From contig NZ_SOSI01000003.1 in the NCBI RefSeq assembly GCF_029760855.1, forward strand, positions 62,001-126,000: DNA of 64,000 nucleotides, given 5' to 3'. Position numbers and translations under genes: made by a program. This DNA comes from Erythrobacter litoralis (GTDB taxonomy: Bacteria; Pseudomonadota; Alphaproteobacteria; Sphingomonadales; Sphingomonadaceae). Below, one piece after another: positions 63,642 to 64,000 of the stretch (position 1 is its first letter; the number at the start of each line of letters is the position of its first letter). The notes under the pieces are model-generated. The model saw only the letters and a list, made by a program, of their open reading frames with translations. It ran no database searches and was not told the origin of the DNA.

Positions 63642-64000
63642 ATGGCCGATCTCTTTCCCGAAACCGTCCCCGCCGAACGACCCAAGGACGAACCGCGCGA
63701 GGATGCCCCCCTCGCCGACCGACTGCGTCCGGCATCGCTCGACGAGGTCATCGGACAGGACCATCTGACCGGACCCGAGGGCGCGATCGGACGGATGGTC
63801 ATGGCAGGCAGGCTGTCGAGCATGATCCTGTGGGGCCCGCCCGGCACCGGCAAGACGACCATCGCTAGGCTGCTGGCCGACAGCGTCGGCATGCGTTTCG
63901 AAAGCATCAGCGCGGTGTTCAGCGGCGTCGCCGACCTTAAGAAAGCTTTCGCGGCGGCCGACAAAGCAGCGGAGGCCGGACAGCGCACATTGCTGTTCGT
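63642..64000 (+). CDS. rarA: Replication-associated recombination protein RarA (partial)
   Basis: The 5' part only: 119 full codons before the window edge. MADLFPETVP leads to LADRLRPASLDEVIGQDHLTG and Walker A GPPGTGKTT (about 65-73), then FSGVADLKKAF. This is the RarA/MgsA/Mgs1 AAA+ family acting at stalled forks. It is divergent from padR, with the palindrome in their 94-bp gap, so PadR could affect it too. Confidence 0.93.
   Translation, partial: MADLFPETVPAERPKDEPREDAPLADRLRPASLDEVIGQDHLTGPEGAIGRMVMAGRLSSMILWGPPGTGKTTIARLLADSVGMRFESISAVFSGVADLKKAFAAADKAAEAGQRTLLF

Overview
The window looks like core chromosome of a high-GC alphaproteobacterium, most likely Sphingomonadales and close to Erythrobacteraceae. 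This is inferred from a CcrM-type GANTC methyltransferase, a chvI-chvG-hprK-rapZ-PTS cluster next to pckA, the order purA/hisZ/serA/serC, and many proteins of sphingomonad type (DUF1285, DUF3597, DUF4349, aa3-oxidase subunit IV). I see no prophage, insertion sequence, integron, CRISPR array or plasmid module. Genes are tightly packed: no gene-free stretch exceeds 300 bases, and the longest are about 216 bp (60890-61105), 184 bp (31586-31769) and 183 bp (8915-9097).

Layout. 1-4.7 kb: transhydrogenase alpha subunit, an overlooked 41-residue oxidase subunit IV, a sigma-54-type response regulator with a CtrA-like box upstream, a hemerythrin protein, and folP. 4.8-7.7 kb: a secreted RTX metalloprotease with a lipoprotein gene just upstream. 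7.8-10.6 kb: ccrM, a short-chain dehydrogenase and rnhB. The ccrM upstream region holds a perfect DnaA box and four GANTC sites. 10.6-14.8 kb, plus strand: PQQ sugar dehydrogenase, GNAT, DUF1285, Nudix, cca. 14.9-21.5 kb: an exported two-repeat protein, parC, a DJ-1/PfpI protein, a DUF4349 lipoprotein gene interrupted by an in-frame TGA, and an MscS channel. 21.5-24.0 kb, minus strand: two cysteine desulfurases and a 2Fe-2S ferredoxin.

24.1-29.9 kb: hydrolase, TonB-like protein, small membrane protein, DUF3597, DUF885 and a TPR/HExxH protein. 30.0-37.0 kb: pckA divergent from chvI-chvG-hprK-rapZ-EIIA-HPr-rRNA methylase, a conserved envelope-sensing and carbon-regulatory cluster. 37.0-44.1 kb: lipoprotein, rmuC, cysteine-rich four-helix protein, def, recR, fmt, truA and an MDR oxidoreductase. 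44.1-49.4 kb: asparaginase, tRNA-Val(TAC), the cyanide-insensitive type bd oxidase genes (cydA, cydB, DUF2474), two YeeE/YedE half-transporters and a TlpA-like lipoprotein.

49.3-56.9 kb: argH, a small LptM-like lipoprotein, lysA, a truncated CysG-like protein, a receiver-like/winged-helix regulator, an L,D-transpeptidase, purA and an aldo/keto reductase. 56.9-60.9 kb: hisZ, serA and serC, with a probable serC leader RNA. 61.1-64.0 kb: glycosyltransferase, membrane protein, a PadR regulator with a 16-bp palindrome upstream, and the start of rarA, cut by the window end.

I found no clearly new multi-gene system. The items most worth a second look are the ccrM control region (DnaA box plus GANTC cluster), the interrupted DUF4349 lipoprotein gene, the GAFAGA variant of the sigma-54 activator, a CysG protein carrying a remnant methyltransferase domain, two divergent gene pairs with overlapping 5' ends, and a family of paired inverted repeats.
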